Shown: positions 43,587 to 52,384 of the stretch, piece by piece
How the letters are laid out: every line of letters begins with the position of its first letter
Numbering within the stretch: position 1 is the first letter of the stretch
Source of the DNA: Bradyrhizobium lupini
GTDB taxonomy: Bacteria; Pseudomonadota; Alphaproteobacteria; Rhizobiales; Xanthobacteraceae
Length of the DNA: 64,000 nt
NCBI RefSeq assembly: GCF_040939785.1
Contig: NZ_CP162553.1
Span: forward strand, 434,001 to 498,000
Direction: 5' to 3'
Notes under the pieces: generated by a model
What the model was told of the DNA's origin: nothing
Databases searched by the model: none
What the model saw: the letters and a program-made list of their open reading frames with translations, nothing else
Translations under genes and position numbers: made by a program

Positions 43587-44549
43587 ATGCGCTCCGACGA
43601 CAGAACCGTCTACGGATTGGAAGCACCGCTGAGGCTCGTGGCTTCGCACGACATCGCCCAGCCCGGTTTCCAGTCGGCGCGCCGCGGCGAGTTCGTCCTC
43701 ATGGGGGCTTCGTCTCAAGACGCCTCCACTGAGATCGTCCTTCGGGACCTGACCATCCTTGGCGTGCCTCTCGCCAAGTTCGTGCTGCGGAGCCCGAGCG
43801 GTGATACCCGGCTTCTCCGGGTCGACTTCGATCGCGCCATGACCGAAGCGGACGCGTTCTCGTTCATTCAACGCCTCGCCGATGCCTGGTCGGCGACGCT
43901 CGCCGATGGCCAGCGCGATCCATGGTACGGCAACCTCTACGTCGACATCCGTTGGGCGGGCGTGAAGACAATTACGGCTCACAGCGGCGGGATCACGGCC
44001 TCTACGCAGATGACCTCCATCGAGAACGTCGCCGTCACGCCGGCGCTTCTTTCCGCCATGCGGTGGTCGCCGCTCACCGACGTGTTCGTCGAGGGCATGA
44101 AAGCGTCGCAGCCGAAGTCGAAGTTCCTGTTCTGGTTCGTCCTTTTGGAGGAACTGGAGAAGCGGGAGGAGTTCCTGTCCCTGTTTACGCCGATGTTCTC
44201 GGCTGAGCACAAGGCGCAGTTGCAGGACGCCGTGCGCTCGAACGGTCCGGCGCTGCAGCGCCTGAACAGTCTATTAAACAATCCGACGACGACGCTTGAG
44301 GGCCGTGCGGCGAAGCTTGCCCGCATCGTCGTAGAAGTGGGAGGCTCCAGCATCGACGGTCTGAGCGGGCCGATCGTCGTGGACCAGGCGCGCTGCGCCG
44401 CCCTGATCGAGCAGCGCAACAAGGTCGCCCACAAAGGATCGAGCATCGACAGGGATCTACTCTACACGGTGCTCTTCCCTCTCAGCCGCATCGCGCTCAA
44501 GTACATTCTCGACCGGGACGCCGGGACCGTAAGCGAACCTCGACCCTGA
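43587..44549 (+). CDS. Hypothetical protein with C-terminal HEPN-type RxxxxH motif
   Basis: 320 residues, starting MRSDDRTVYGLEAPLRL; in-frame upstream sequence from 43434 lacks coding character. The N-terminal about 200 residues are beta-rich and match nothing I know. The C-terminal part is helical with LIEQRNKVAHKGSSID: RNKVAH fits the R-x4-H catalytic motif of HEPN-fold RNases and related domains used in toxin and defence effectors. It converges on the GAP1 gene of the GTPase operon. Whether it belongs to that system is inference. Confidence 0.65.
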   Translation: MRSDDRTVYGLEAPLRLVASHDIAQPGFQSARRGEFVLMGASSQDASTEIVLRDLTILGVPLAKFVLRSPSGDTRLLRVDFDRAMTEADAFSFIQRLADAWSATLADGQRDPWYGNLYVDIRWAGVKTITAHSGGITASTQMTSIENVAVTPALLSAMRWSPLTDVFVEGMKASQPKSKFLFWFVLLEELEKREEFLSLFTPMFSAEHKAQLQDAVRSNGPALQRLNSLLNNPTTTLEGRAAKLARIVVEVGGSSIDGLSGPIVVDQARCAALIEQRNKVAHKGSSIDRDLLYTVLFPLSRIALKYILDRDAGTVSEPRP

Positions 44550-44795
44550 ACTCCCGCTCACTCGGAATCGTTCAGACTGTCGGAAGCGGACCTGCTGAAT
44601 GCCCGAGTTGGGTCGATCGCGGACCCTAACGCGTGCCCAGTTTCGTCCTGCAAGGTGGAAATTTGGCGCCCCCGCGCTGATTCGAACGGCTATGCCCTCG
44701 CTGCGCCCGCGAGGCACGCGCGAGCGTCTCGGCCCACGACACAGACGCTAAAGCCAGTCCCAAAGCTCAGCGAGCCGTTCGGACAGCGCTGAAGC

Positions 44796-46847
44796 TCACC
44801 ATTGGATCGCGTGCTTCACAATCCTAAGCCGCTCGCCGCCCATGCCAGCGTCGCTCATGCGGTTCCGGATCGCCTTGAGGTATCGCTGGCTTCCGAACTT
44901 CTCCGACAAAGCTGCGATCAGTTCAAAGAATATATCATCCCGGGCGGTGATCGCTACGAATGCGAGGGCGTCGATTCCACGGTCAAGGTACATCTTCACG
45001 ACGGTATGCCGGATCCGGACGCACTTGTCCCAATCGTACCACCAGTATGAGCGATCGAGCCGGCGATCGAGAATCCGCCACGCGTCCTCAGGCAATGTGC
45101 GCTGCTCGGCCGCGTCGTAGACGACGTCGAACGTCGCCTGAACAAGCTCGACACTATTCATCGTGCGCCGTCCGAGCGCCCGCACTAGCAGGAAAGACGC
45201 AAGGTATGCGTTCCTCAGCGGCGTCGAAAGTCGCCTGATGGCAAGGAGCCAGGGGTCGTCGCCATAGGCGTTCGGCACTGCATCCGGTGCTACCACATGA
45301 GCGATAGCTTCGAGTGTCTCCACGTCGTCGACCCAATCCTCGACGAGAATGCGCGCAACCGCATCCACGTCTGAAGCCGCTGCAGAAAGCCACGAGGAGC
45401 GGATTCCATCTTCTATCGTCGGATCGCCAAACCGCGCGAGCAGTCTTCGGAGTACGAGATCGCTTCCGAAAGTTGCGCGCGCTTCTCGATACAGGGGCCG
45501 GCCCGACCGGATCATTGCGTCGATCACTCCATCGAACAAGCCCGGTGATTTTTCGATGATTTGAAAGACATCTGGCTTCGTGGCTCCTTCGAGCAGCCAC
45601 AACCCGGGCTCTCTCGCCAAATCGGGTCTTGCCCCCAGCAGCTCTACCAGATGCGTCGGCGTCGAGGTGATGCCTTCAAGGAGAGACGCTGGCGGCATCG
45701 TGACGATGGCCCGCTCTGCAATCACGCCTCTCGCGGGATCGGACCGTATATCGAACAGAGCCTTCGGATCGACTCGCCAAAGCGCCCACCCAACTCGCTC
45801 CGCAGCGGCATCTGATTCGGCAGGATCGATCAGTCCGAAATTACGCACGACAAACTGCAAACCTTCGGTCCCCAGAGAGTCGGCGGCGTTCGCGGCCACC
45901 CTGACTATGGACGAGCGCGCAGCGTGCCCTTGGTCAATCGACATCGTCCGCTCCAAGAGCGATATTGCACGCTCGACGGCGGAAGGATCGAGGTCGAAGT
46001 GCAGCGAAAGTGCGTGCAGGGTCGCCAGTGGTTCGAATGATTCCCGACCGCCCACGTCACTGCCCGCCGCGCGCAGAAAGCGACGCAGGCTGCCCTCGGG
46101 CCCCTCCTTCAGATCCACGACCGCATCCTCCAGCCACTCGGTCGTGTCGAACTTTCGACGGTCGGCGTCGATAGCGCTCTTGAACTGCCCGGGCCTCAAC
46201 CGGCCGTTCGCCGGCAGAAACTGAAGGTCGAACGTCGCATTGAGAGAGGATCGGTCGGCGAACGAGAGCGTGCAGAAACGAAAGGCGCGCCTCAGCCGCG
46301 GCCATTGCTGATCCCAAATTGCCAGCGCCAGCGTCTCGCGCGCCCGCACGTCGGCGGCAACCGAAACAATAGGCCTGGTAGGGTCACCGTAGACTGCGGA
46401 CAGTATCCGCCGCGCGAAGTCGTCGGACATGCCAGTTCGATCATCGTCCTCCGCCATCGACACGTATTCGATGCCAGTCCCGTAAGATCGCTCGTCGCCC
46501 TGAGGTCGCCGGAACAGTTTCAGGATTCCTCCCGCGCCGCGGACCGACGGAATGTCGCTGAAGTCGATCAGGATCGTGTGCGTCCAAACACAGCCCGGGC
46601 GCGGCAATTCTGGCGCAGGCCATGTGCGCGCCAGCGCATAGTGGCCACTTTCAGGCAGTGGATAGCCGGTCAGGTACCCCTCCGCGCCAATCGTCGCCGC
46701 CGGGCCAGATGCGTCGCTCATCATAAGCAACGTCTTCGCATCTCGCGGCGGCAGATCGATCGACGAGGCGAGCAGCCGATGACCTTCCGAGTAGCCATGG
46801 AGCGTCTGCTGCAACGGCAACCGACGGCCATTTACTCCGTGAGCCAT
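44796..46847 (-). CDS. GTPase-associated protein 1 (GAP1)-like
   Basis: A 683-residue protein. The N-terminus QQTLHGYSEGHRLLASS (residues 13-29) and the following WPAPELPRPGCVWTHTILID segment are what I recognise as the N-terminal domain of GAP1 proteins, defined from operons with double GTPases. The middle and C-terminal regions are long helical repeats without enzyme motifs (for example VFQIIEKSPGLFDGVIDAMI), compatible with a scaffold. Last gene of the five-gene operon; its start overlaps the preceding GTPase gene by 16 bases. Domain names are from memory of the Pfam GAP1-N1/M/C families. Confidence 0.75.
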   Translation of the reverse strand: MAHGVNGRRLPLQQTLHGYSEGHRLLASSIDLPPRDAKTLLMMSDASGPAATIGAEGYLTGYPLPESGHYALARTWPAPELPRPGCVWTHTILIDFSDIPSVRGAGGILKLFRRPQGDERSYGTGIEYVSMAEDDDRTGMSDDFARRILSAVYGDPTRPIVSVAADVRARETLALAIWDQQWPRLRRAFRFCTLSFADRSSLNATFDLQFLPANGRLRPGQFKSAIDADRRKFDTTEWLEDAVVDLKEGPEGSLRRFLRAAGSDVGGRESFEPLATLHALSLHFDLDPSAVERAISLLERTMSIDQGHAARSSIVRVAANAADSLGTEGLQFVVRNFGLIDPAESDAAAERVGWALWRVDPKALFDIRSDPARGVIAERAIVTMPPASLLEGITSTPTHLVELLGARPDLAREPGLWLLEGATKPDVFQIIEKSPGLFDGVIDAMIRSGRPLYREARATFGSDLVLRRLLARFGDPTIEDGIRSSWLSAAASDVDAVARILVEDWVDDVETLEAIAHVVAPDAVPNAYGDDPWLLAIRRLSTPLRNAYLASFLLVRALGRRTMNSVELVQATFDVVYDAAEQRTLPEDAWRILDRRLDRSYWWYDWDKCVRIRHTVVKMYLDRGIDALAFVAITARDDIFFELIAALSEKFGSQRYLKAIRNRMSDAGMGGERLRIVKHAIQW

Positions 46848-47718
46848 GCGATCGGCTCCGTAAGATCTCTCGACAGTTCGGGCATCATCAACCGGATACG
46901 CTCCGAAGCGTCGTCAAGCGCGCGGATCTCGGCGACTCTCTCGTTACGGTCTGCATCGTCGGTCGCCCCGTCTCGTTCAAAGTCTCCGCCCTGAGCGCTC
47001 AACCCGTACACGCGCAGGTCCCAACGATCAACGCCATGCCGGAGGTACTGATCAAGCAGAGGGAGTTCGGATGCGAGGTATTGCTCGGGCGTTACAGTGC
47101 CTCCGTCCTCCTCGACCTTGTCCCATGCGGAGAGCACAACGGCAAGACGACGTGCTGGAGCCTGGAGCGCGTCGCTTCGGAGCATCTGCAACATCTCGAC
47201 GAGTTGCACGGCGGTCGGGGCGTCCTTCGGATGCCAATCCTCGAACGAGCCCGCGTCGGCCGCTCCCCCTCTAGTCCCGCAGCATACTGCGTCGTCTCAG
47301 CTACGCCGATGGGGCGCTTGATCTTGTCGGCGTGGACGAAGAGCAGAATGCCGTCACACGCGCGCAAAAGCTGTGCCAACTCGGGATCACACTCCCTGGC
47401 TTCCCACATCTGCTGGAAGGACTCGCCGGAAAGATCCGGGAAAGTTATCCGGACACGACGGCCCGATCCGTCCTTGAGATTCATCGACACGATCTTGCCC
47501 GACGCGACCTCCGTATGGATCTGCTCCTTGGCCTGTAGCCAGCGACGCATGATCTCGTTCAGATGCGAGTGGTCGAGACCGATCAGGGAATCGAACTTCA
47601 GGCGCGCGTCCAGATCTCGTTTATCGAAGACCACGAACCACAACGCGGCCAGAAACGTCGTCTTTCCCGACGCCGGCAGGCCGCAGATGACGACCGATCC
47701 CTCGGATTTTTCCGTCAT
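46832..47718 (-). CDS. P-loop GTPase, double-GTPase 1-like, frame broken once
   Basis: About 295 residues once corrected. Walker A is in VVICGLPASGKTTF, residues 9-22. The Mg/DxxG region TFPDLSGESFQQ follows. After the break, VVLSAWDKVEEDGG carries an SAWDK base-specificity-like motif. One base is missing near 47262: the frame through GEGER-P-T should continue as AGSFEDWHPKDAPTAVQLV instead of terminating in a random Arg-rich tail. Start ATG overlaps the stop of the upstream GTPase (ATGA), and the stop overlaps the GAP1 start. Confidence 0.75.
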
Positions 47719-48715
47719 TCCGGCGATCCCTGTAGGCGGTGCATGAACCTCGTCGCCGACGAGACGTGGCCAGGCGGCTTTGGTATCGCCCCATGGGCGG
47801 TCTCTTCCCAATACGCCAACAGGTCGGCCACGCCGTGCCCCAGCGGAAGGGAAGTGTCCGAAGGGCAAGCCGCCACCTCGAACGATCGGATTTCCCCGAA
47901 GGAGCCAGAGTGCAGTTCGCGGAATTTGGCTTCGATCTTCGTGAAATCGCGCTTCGCACGCTCCTTGTCTGCCGATCTCTCGATCTCATCGAGCTTCGTG
48001 AGCACCAGGGCGGCGCGCGGCCTTCCTCGATTCCCCCGCCGTCGACCAACGCCTGGACGATCGCGAGCATCTCGGAGCCTACCGTGTTGCGGGTCACCGG
48101 ATCGACCAACTGCCGCCCGTCGACCAGAAACGTAATCGTGTCGGCTCGAAGTATCTCGACGAACTCCCTGACGGCACCCGTCTCATCGGCGGCGGAGCCG
48201 TAATCCTCCCCGTTTCGGTCCGCGACGACGAGGTCGAGCACATCCTCGCCGGGTCTGCGCAGGGCGGCATGGTAGAATTTGACCGAGGTCAGTAGCGTGC
48301 GCTCGGTCTTCGGACGAGCGTTGCGCGACACGCCACGGGACGGATGGCAGGCTCGTTCGAATGCGTACATCGTCCGCGAGCCGGCGAACCCGAACAACCC
48401 GATCGGACCGCGAAGGAAGAGTTCGAAGATGGACGTGATCAAGGTGGTCTTACCCGCGTCCTTTGGAGCGACGACGGCAATGACGCGCGAGGCCCCGCGC
48501 CGCAACACTCGCGACGCCTCCTCCTGATCCAAGAGGTCGCCCGACGGAAGGACAATCCCGAGCCGTTCCACCTGGACAGCGCCGTTCGACGGCGGTGCCG
48601 ATAGCGGCTTGCCGTAGTGTGGGCACTTGTCCTTCTCCAGACCCTCGACACATCGGCCGTCGATCCTCACCTTGCAGGCGGTATTGGCACATTGGATTAC
48701 GGCGGCTTCTGCCAA
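47715..48715 (-). CDS. P-loop GTPase with N-terminal zinc-ribbon-like Cys set, double-GTPase 2-like, frame broken once
   Basis: About 333 residues once corrected. Cys9, Cys14, Cys22 and Cys31 at the N-terminus look like a small zinc-binding module. The P-loop APKDAGKTTL is at residues 83-92, and VVADRNGEDYGS is the switch II-like segment. After a one-base deletion near 48018 the frame continues as VLTKLDEIERSADKERAK, where TKLD is the base-specificity motif. Start is 3 bases after the GASH stop. Both P-loop and TKLD are intact, so the break is likely a sequence error. Confidence 0.75.
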
Positions 48716-48718
48716 GGC

Positions 48719-49819
48719 TTACTCCCCGAATTTCAGGCCAAGCCGCTCGCGATAGAAGAGGTTGCCGAGTTCGATGCCCGGCAAGGCCGCCTCTGCGCCG
48801 ATACCCGTCACGGCGGACCAGTTCGCGGCCCAGGACGTGTCATCGCCGGCCTCCAGTTTGCGATGGATGGCGAAGTGCAGAGGGCGGACGAGCGGCGCGG
48901 GCTCGACACCTTCGACGAATTCGCGAAGCAGCTCGGCGTCGCAGGCGTTGACGGCTGCGGCTACTCCCGTCTTCTTGCGTTCCTTGAGGCCCGCCCGGGA
49001 AAGTATCGGCTTCACGGATTCGGGCCCGGGCATGAACTGGGTGGCGTCAGCAAGCTCGGATGCCAGAATTATCGGTTGGGCATCCGCCGGAACGTCGGCA
49101 AACGGCATATCCAGCTTCTTGCTGCGACCGCCGAAGAGCCACCAGAGCAATTGAAGTTCTTCGTCCTGAATCGCGGCGAAGTGCTCCATCGCCTGAATTG
49201 CGGCACCCGCCTTGACTGTCATGTCGCGCGCAGCGGCGTTCGCCTGGGCCGCGACGACGTTGATTGCAGCAACAACGGTTTCGTGCGTGACGCCCTGCTT
49301 GAGCTTCTCAATCGTGTCCGAATCCACTCCGAAACGTCCGACCTGACCCAGCCGCGGCAGAGCAGGTCGGGTTCGCCGTCGCTCGGATATCCTCGCGATC
49401 GCCGCCTCCGCCGCCGCGTCGAAATCGTACGGAAAATCCGTCCTGCGGACGCCAGCGAAGAGAGCAATGCTGGTAGCCAGCGCGGCCTTCGCCGCGACGT
49501 CGTCGGTTCCCTCCAGCACCGTCGCCAGCGCCGCTCCGCACAGAACCTCGAGTTCGCGGTCGTTGTTTGACATCTCGAACAGGTCGTCGGCGGCCTTGAA
49601 GTGGCCGCGCAACTCCGCCATCGTATCCGCGTCGGGCTGCGTCCTGGTCTTCACCAGCACGGCGAGCATGGTGTCGATGATGCCGACATCCGCAGCATCG
49701 ACCAGTGACGAGACGCCTTTCCACCTGGCGTCAAGTCGCGCCCGGTTCTCGCCGACGTCGACCACGCGATACCAGCGCGGAAACTCGTCCCTCATCGGCA
49801 GAACGCCCTCCTCGGCCAT
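48719..49819 (-). CDS. GASH-like helical protein of the GTPase system
   Basis: 366 residues, almost all helix, with no membrane segment and no enzyme motif. The central part (CGAALATVLEGTDDVAAKAALATSIALFAG, LRRLGQVGR-type 'ALPRLGQVGRFGVDS', LQLLWWLFGGRSK) is what I recognise as the GTPase-associated system helical domain. Start overlaps the phosphoesterase stop (TGATG), so translation is coupled. Likely an adaptor between GTPases and the other parts. Confidence 0.7.
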   Translation of the reverse strand: MAEEGVLPMRDEFPRWYRVVDVGENRARLDARWKGVSSLVDAADVGIIDTMLAVLVKTRTQPDADTMAELRGHFKAADDLFEMSNNDRELEVLCGAALATVLEGTDDVAAKAALATSIALFAGVRRTDFPYDFDAAAEAAIARISERRRTRPALPRLGQVGRFGVDSDTIEKLKQGVTHETVVAAINVVAAQANAAARDMTVKAGAAIQAMEHFAAIQDEELQLLWWLFGGRSKKLDMPFADVPADAQPIILASELADATQFMPGPESVKPILSRAGLKERKKTGVAAAVNACDAELLREFVEGVEPAPLVRPLHFAIHRKLEAGDDTSWAANWSAVTGIGAEAALPGIELGNLFYRERLGLKFGE

Positions 49820-51114
49820 CAGCGCTTCTCCCTCTTCGCGATTTCACGATCCAATTCGTCGAGCTGACGGCGCTCGCCCGCCCTCAACAGGGCCCGGCCG
49901 AACCTTTCGGCGAGCGGCAGGTTCGCCTCGTCCGGCTCGATCAGCTTCAGCTTGCGCGATATTTCGCGCCGGTCGCTCATATCGAGGTTCCAGAAGCGCA
50001 GCACGATGCTCCGGGCGCGATCTTCTGACATGACTGCCTCCATGCCATCCGGCGATCGGTCGACGACCGGCGTTGCCGGCGCGGCGACCATAGCTGGCGG
50101 CCTCGGATTTACGTTCCTCAGTCTAACATCAGCATGATGAATGTCGCAGTCGTCGTCCTTGATCGGCTTGAACCCTTCGGGACTGGTCTGCCATTCAAGC
50201 AAGTGAGCAGCGACCTCAAGCTGCGGCTGCCCGGCTTTGTTCTTGCCGAGCGAGAGGCCGATGATGTTGTATCCTGGTCTCCAATCCTTAGCCTGACGTT
50301 CCGGATTCACGGCACCGGCGTAGAACGTGACGTACTTCGGGTCACGCACGATGCGTTGGCGATGCTTGTGGCCGAAGAGGTGAATGGAGCATCGACCGTT
50401 GACGTCGTCGGCGACGCGGTCTCCGTCAATCAACCAGTCCGGCGGGTGGTGACACATCACCAGGTTCACGACGTCGTCGACCGGGTCGAGAGCCGTCTGC
50501 TGCGGCTCGACGTAGAGATCCTTTTCCACATCGTTCTCGCCCTCGGGCGTACGCCAACCTGACAGGATGGTCGAGTTCAGGCCGTAGATGCGCAGCGTCA
50601 CGCCGTCGCCAAACGGGAGGTCCGATTTCCAGAACATGCGCTCGGGAGCGAAGATCGCGCCCGAAAAGCGCAAGGCGAACTCGTTGTAGGCAGCGATCGG
50701 TCTCAGTAGCGCCGGACCCGTCTCGGCATGCTGCAGTTGCCTTTGAAGCTGCCATTCCTTGTCGTCCGCGCTCTTGGCGTTAACGACGGCGCGCTGTGCG
50801 TTCTGAACGGATAAGTCCTTGCGGATGACGTCGCGGTCGACGTCATGATTCCCGGGTATGACGAAGATGCGCGTCCGGTCGCATCCGCAGGCGTCGGCAA
50901 GCTCGTACAGCCATTTCAGGGCGGCTTCGTATTCTTCCGGCTTCCCCGCAAACGCGATGTCCCCGCCGACCAGGAGCGCGTCGACAGAGCCGAGCGTCTT
51001 CACCCGCTCCCTCGCATCCTGGATCAGGCGGGTGCGGAACGGCCGGTCCGGGTCCCGGTCGGTATTGCAGATCGGATGACGAAAATGAATGTCCGATACG
51101 TGAAGTAAAAGCAT
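49819..51114 (-). CDS. Calcineurin-like phosphoesterase with C-terminal adaptor-type domain
   Basis: 431 residues. Metallophosphoesterase motifs in order: D8-x-H10 in HVSDIHF, GD at 51-52 in LLVGGDIAF, GNHD at 88-91, HH at 222-223 in CHHPPDWL and GHKH at 248-251. A linker (about 300-355) leads to a C-terminal helical module (about 360-431: SIVLRFWNLDMSDRREISRKL) of the size of the GTPase-associated adaptor domain. First gene of the operon. Substrate could be a nucleotide, nucleic acid or phosphoprotein; sequence does not tell. Confidence 0.85.
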   Translation of the reverse strand: MLLLHVSDIHFRHPICNTDRDPDRPFRTRLIQDARERVKTLGSVDALLVGGDIAFAGKPEEYEAALKWLYELADACGCDRTRIFVIPGNHDVDRDVIRKDLSVQNAQRAVVNAKSADDKEWQLQRQLQHAETGPALLRPIAAYNEFALRFSGAIFAPERMFWKSDLPFGDGVTLRIYGLNSTILSGWRTPEGENDVEKDLYVEPQQTALDPVDDVVNLVMCHHPPDWLIDGDRVADDVNGRCSIHLFGHKHRQRIVRDPKYVTFYAGAVNPERQAKDWRPGYNIIGLSLGKNKAGQPQLEVAAHLLEWQTSPEGFKPIKDDDCDIHHADVRLRNVNPRPPAMVAAPATPVVDRSPDGMEAVMSEDRARSIVLRFWNLDMSDRREISRKLKLIEPDEANLPLAERFGRALLRAGERRQLDELDREIAKREKR

Positions 51115-51295
51115 TCCCCGACGCCCCTCATCGACGATTACCCAGCAATTTCCTCAACTTATCCGGGAATAGCCGACCAACGACCAATGCGCTTTTCGAA
51201 ATTTGCTTGGTCCTACAGCACCATAGATGGGCGATCGCCCTGATCCAGTCAACGAACGAGAGATCTGAAAACGGGGAAAACTGGGCCAGTGACGG

Positions 51296-51538
51296 TCACT
51301 TCCGACCAAGTGCCTGCTTCACCTTCGCTACGGCTTCGGCGTTGTGATTGCCCTTCAGATATTCATCGACCGGTATTTTCTTTTTGCCGGCATTGCCGCC
51401 CTTCCCGAAGGCGTTCTCGTGTGACCATTCGTGTTCGATGTAGCTTTCGCCGCTATCCTCGATCACGAGAACGTACCAATCCTCCTTCTCTCCCAGAGGA
51501 CCTTTCTTGGCCTCGGTGAGCGGTATGCGTTTCGGCAT
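51296..51538 (-). CDS. Small hypothetical protein
   Basis: 80 residues (MPKRIPLTEAKKGPLGEKEDWYVLVIED...), Lys-rich, with no membrane helix. ATG at 51538 follows CCTGGAGGATTGACG. No family recognised. It lies 181 bases upstream of the phosphoesterase gene in the same direction and could be part of the GTPase cluster or of the following element. Confidence 0.6.
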   Translation of the reverse strand: MPKRIPLTEAKKGPLGEKEDWYVLVIEDSGESYIEHEWSHENAFGKGGNAGKKKIPVDEYLKGNHNAEAVAKVKQALGRK

Positions 51539-51990
51539 CGTCAATCCTCCAGGTTGAGCTTGTGATCACATACACCGATTGATCGGACGTTGTCCAAAAA
51601 CTGCGCGAGCGAGCGAGGCCACCGGGAAGTACCCGATGTTGCAGGTGCGTTACAAAATCTGGAAATGAATGAACTCAGCTCGAAAGCTGCTCAAATACCG
51701 AGCATCTGCATGTTCGTAACTCGGCGAGCGCCTACCTTGTGCGTTGCGTCGCGTCGTTACCCCGGTGTTTTATGGCTTCAGACGTGCCCACGCTGATTCG
51801 CTTGGGCTTGTCGAGGGGTCAGGAAACCGGCCTTTGGAAGGGATCTAGAACCCGGTCCCTGCCCCTCTGGAGCTGCACCCGCAGGTGACGGTCCAGCGCA
51901 AACTGGGCCGTCACCACTGGGTGAGTCCATGCACGGTAGACTTACCGAAAACTTTGTAAAGGTGTGCTTGACGATACCGGGCAACCATCC
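51539..51990. other. Gene-free stretch with a long hairpin
   Basis: No credible gene. GTGACGGTCCAG (51885-51896) and CTGGGCCGTCAC (51903-51914) form a 12-bp stem (one G-T wobble) with a 6-base loop. The words AGTGACGGTCACT (51288-51300) and GTGACGG/CCGTCAC here share the same core on both sides of the small gene at 51296, marking possible boundaries or operators. Confidence 0.4.
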
Positions 51991-52302
51991 TCAGCCGGAA
52001 TGCTCGGGCGGCCGAAAGCCCGAGATCACCCACCACAGCGCGATACCAAGGATCAGAACGACCAGGGGCGGCATCGTGACGATGGCCACGGTGACGATCC
52101 GGCGGTTGTTGGTTTCGGCTATGGCCTTCCTCTGACCCTCCTCGCAACCTTCCACGCGGTTGGGCTCGACGTCCTTGCAGTACTCGGCCGGCATTGGCGT
52201 CCCGTGATCCCGCCAGTCTACGACGGCAACGGCGCCGGCCACGATCAACCAGAGGCAGCTGAGCACGACCCATAGTCGAAATAGTCCCCGTCCCCACTGC
52301 AC
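51991..52302 (-). CDS. Small two-helix membrane protein
   Basis: 103 residues: first membrane helix about 8-29 (FRLWVVLSCLWLIVAGAVAVV), a Cys-containing external loop (EYCKDVEPNRVEGCEEGQ, two Cys), second helix about 66-92 (IVTVAIVTMPPLVVLILGIALWWVI). GTG start. No family recognised; this layout is common in phage or island small membrane proteins. Divergent from the secreted protein at 52385, with a 25-bp shared motif between. Confidence 0.7.
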   Translation of the reverse strand: MQWGRGLFRLWVVLSCLWLIVAGAVAVVDWRDHGTPMPAEYCKDVEPNRVEGCEEGQRKAIAETNNRRIVTVAIVTMPPLVVLILGIALWWVISGFRPPEHSG

Positions 52303-52330
52303 GATCGCCTCCCCTGGATCTCTCCTATCA

Positions 52331-52355
52331 TCAGCGCGAAGTGCTCGCTACACTC
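52331..52355. repeat. Recurrent 25-bp intergenic motif, copy 1
   Basis: Core CGCGAAGTGCTCGCTACACT. Four copies of this motif lie at 52331, 52701, 53727 and 54443, always between small genes, always in the same orientation. Conserved are CGCG, the central GNTC-like palindrome and TCGCTAC followed by a TACAAT-like -10 element. Here it ends 29 bases before the ATG at 52385. Confidence 0.7.
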
Positions 52356-52384
52356 AGTGGATGTGCATCCACGCGGGGGATTGG

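Noticed and set aside
51590..51796. Open frame of 68 residues on the plus strand
   Set aside because: No ribosome site, no sensible composition, no neighbour logic.
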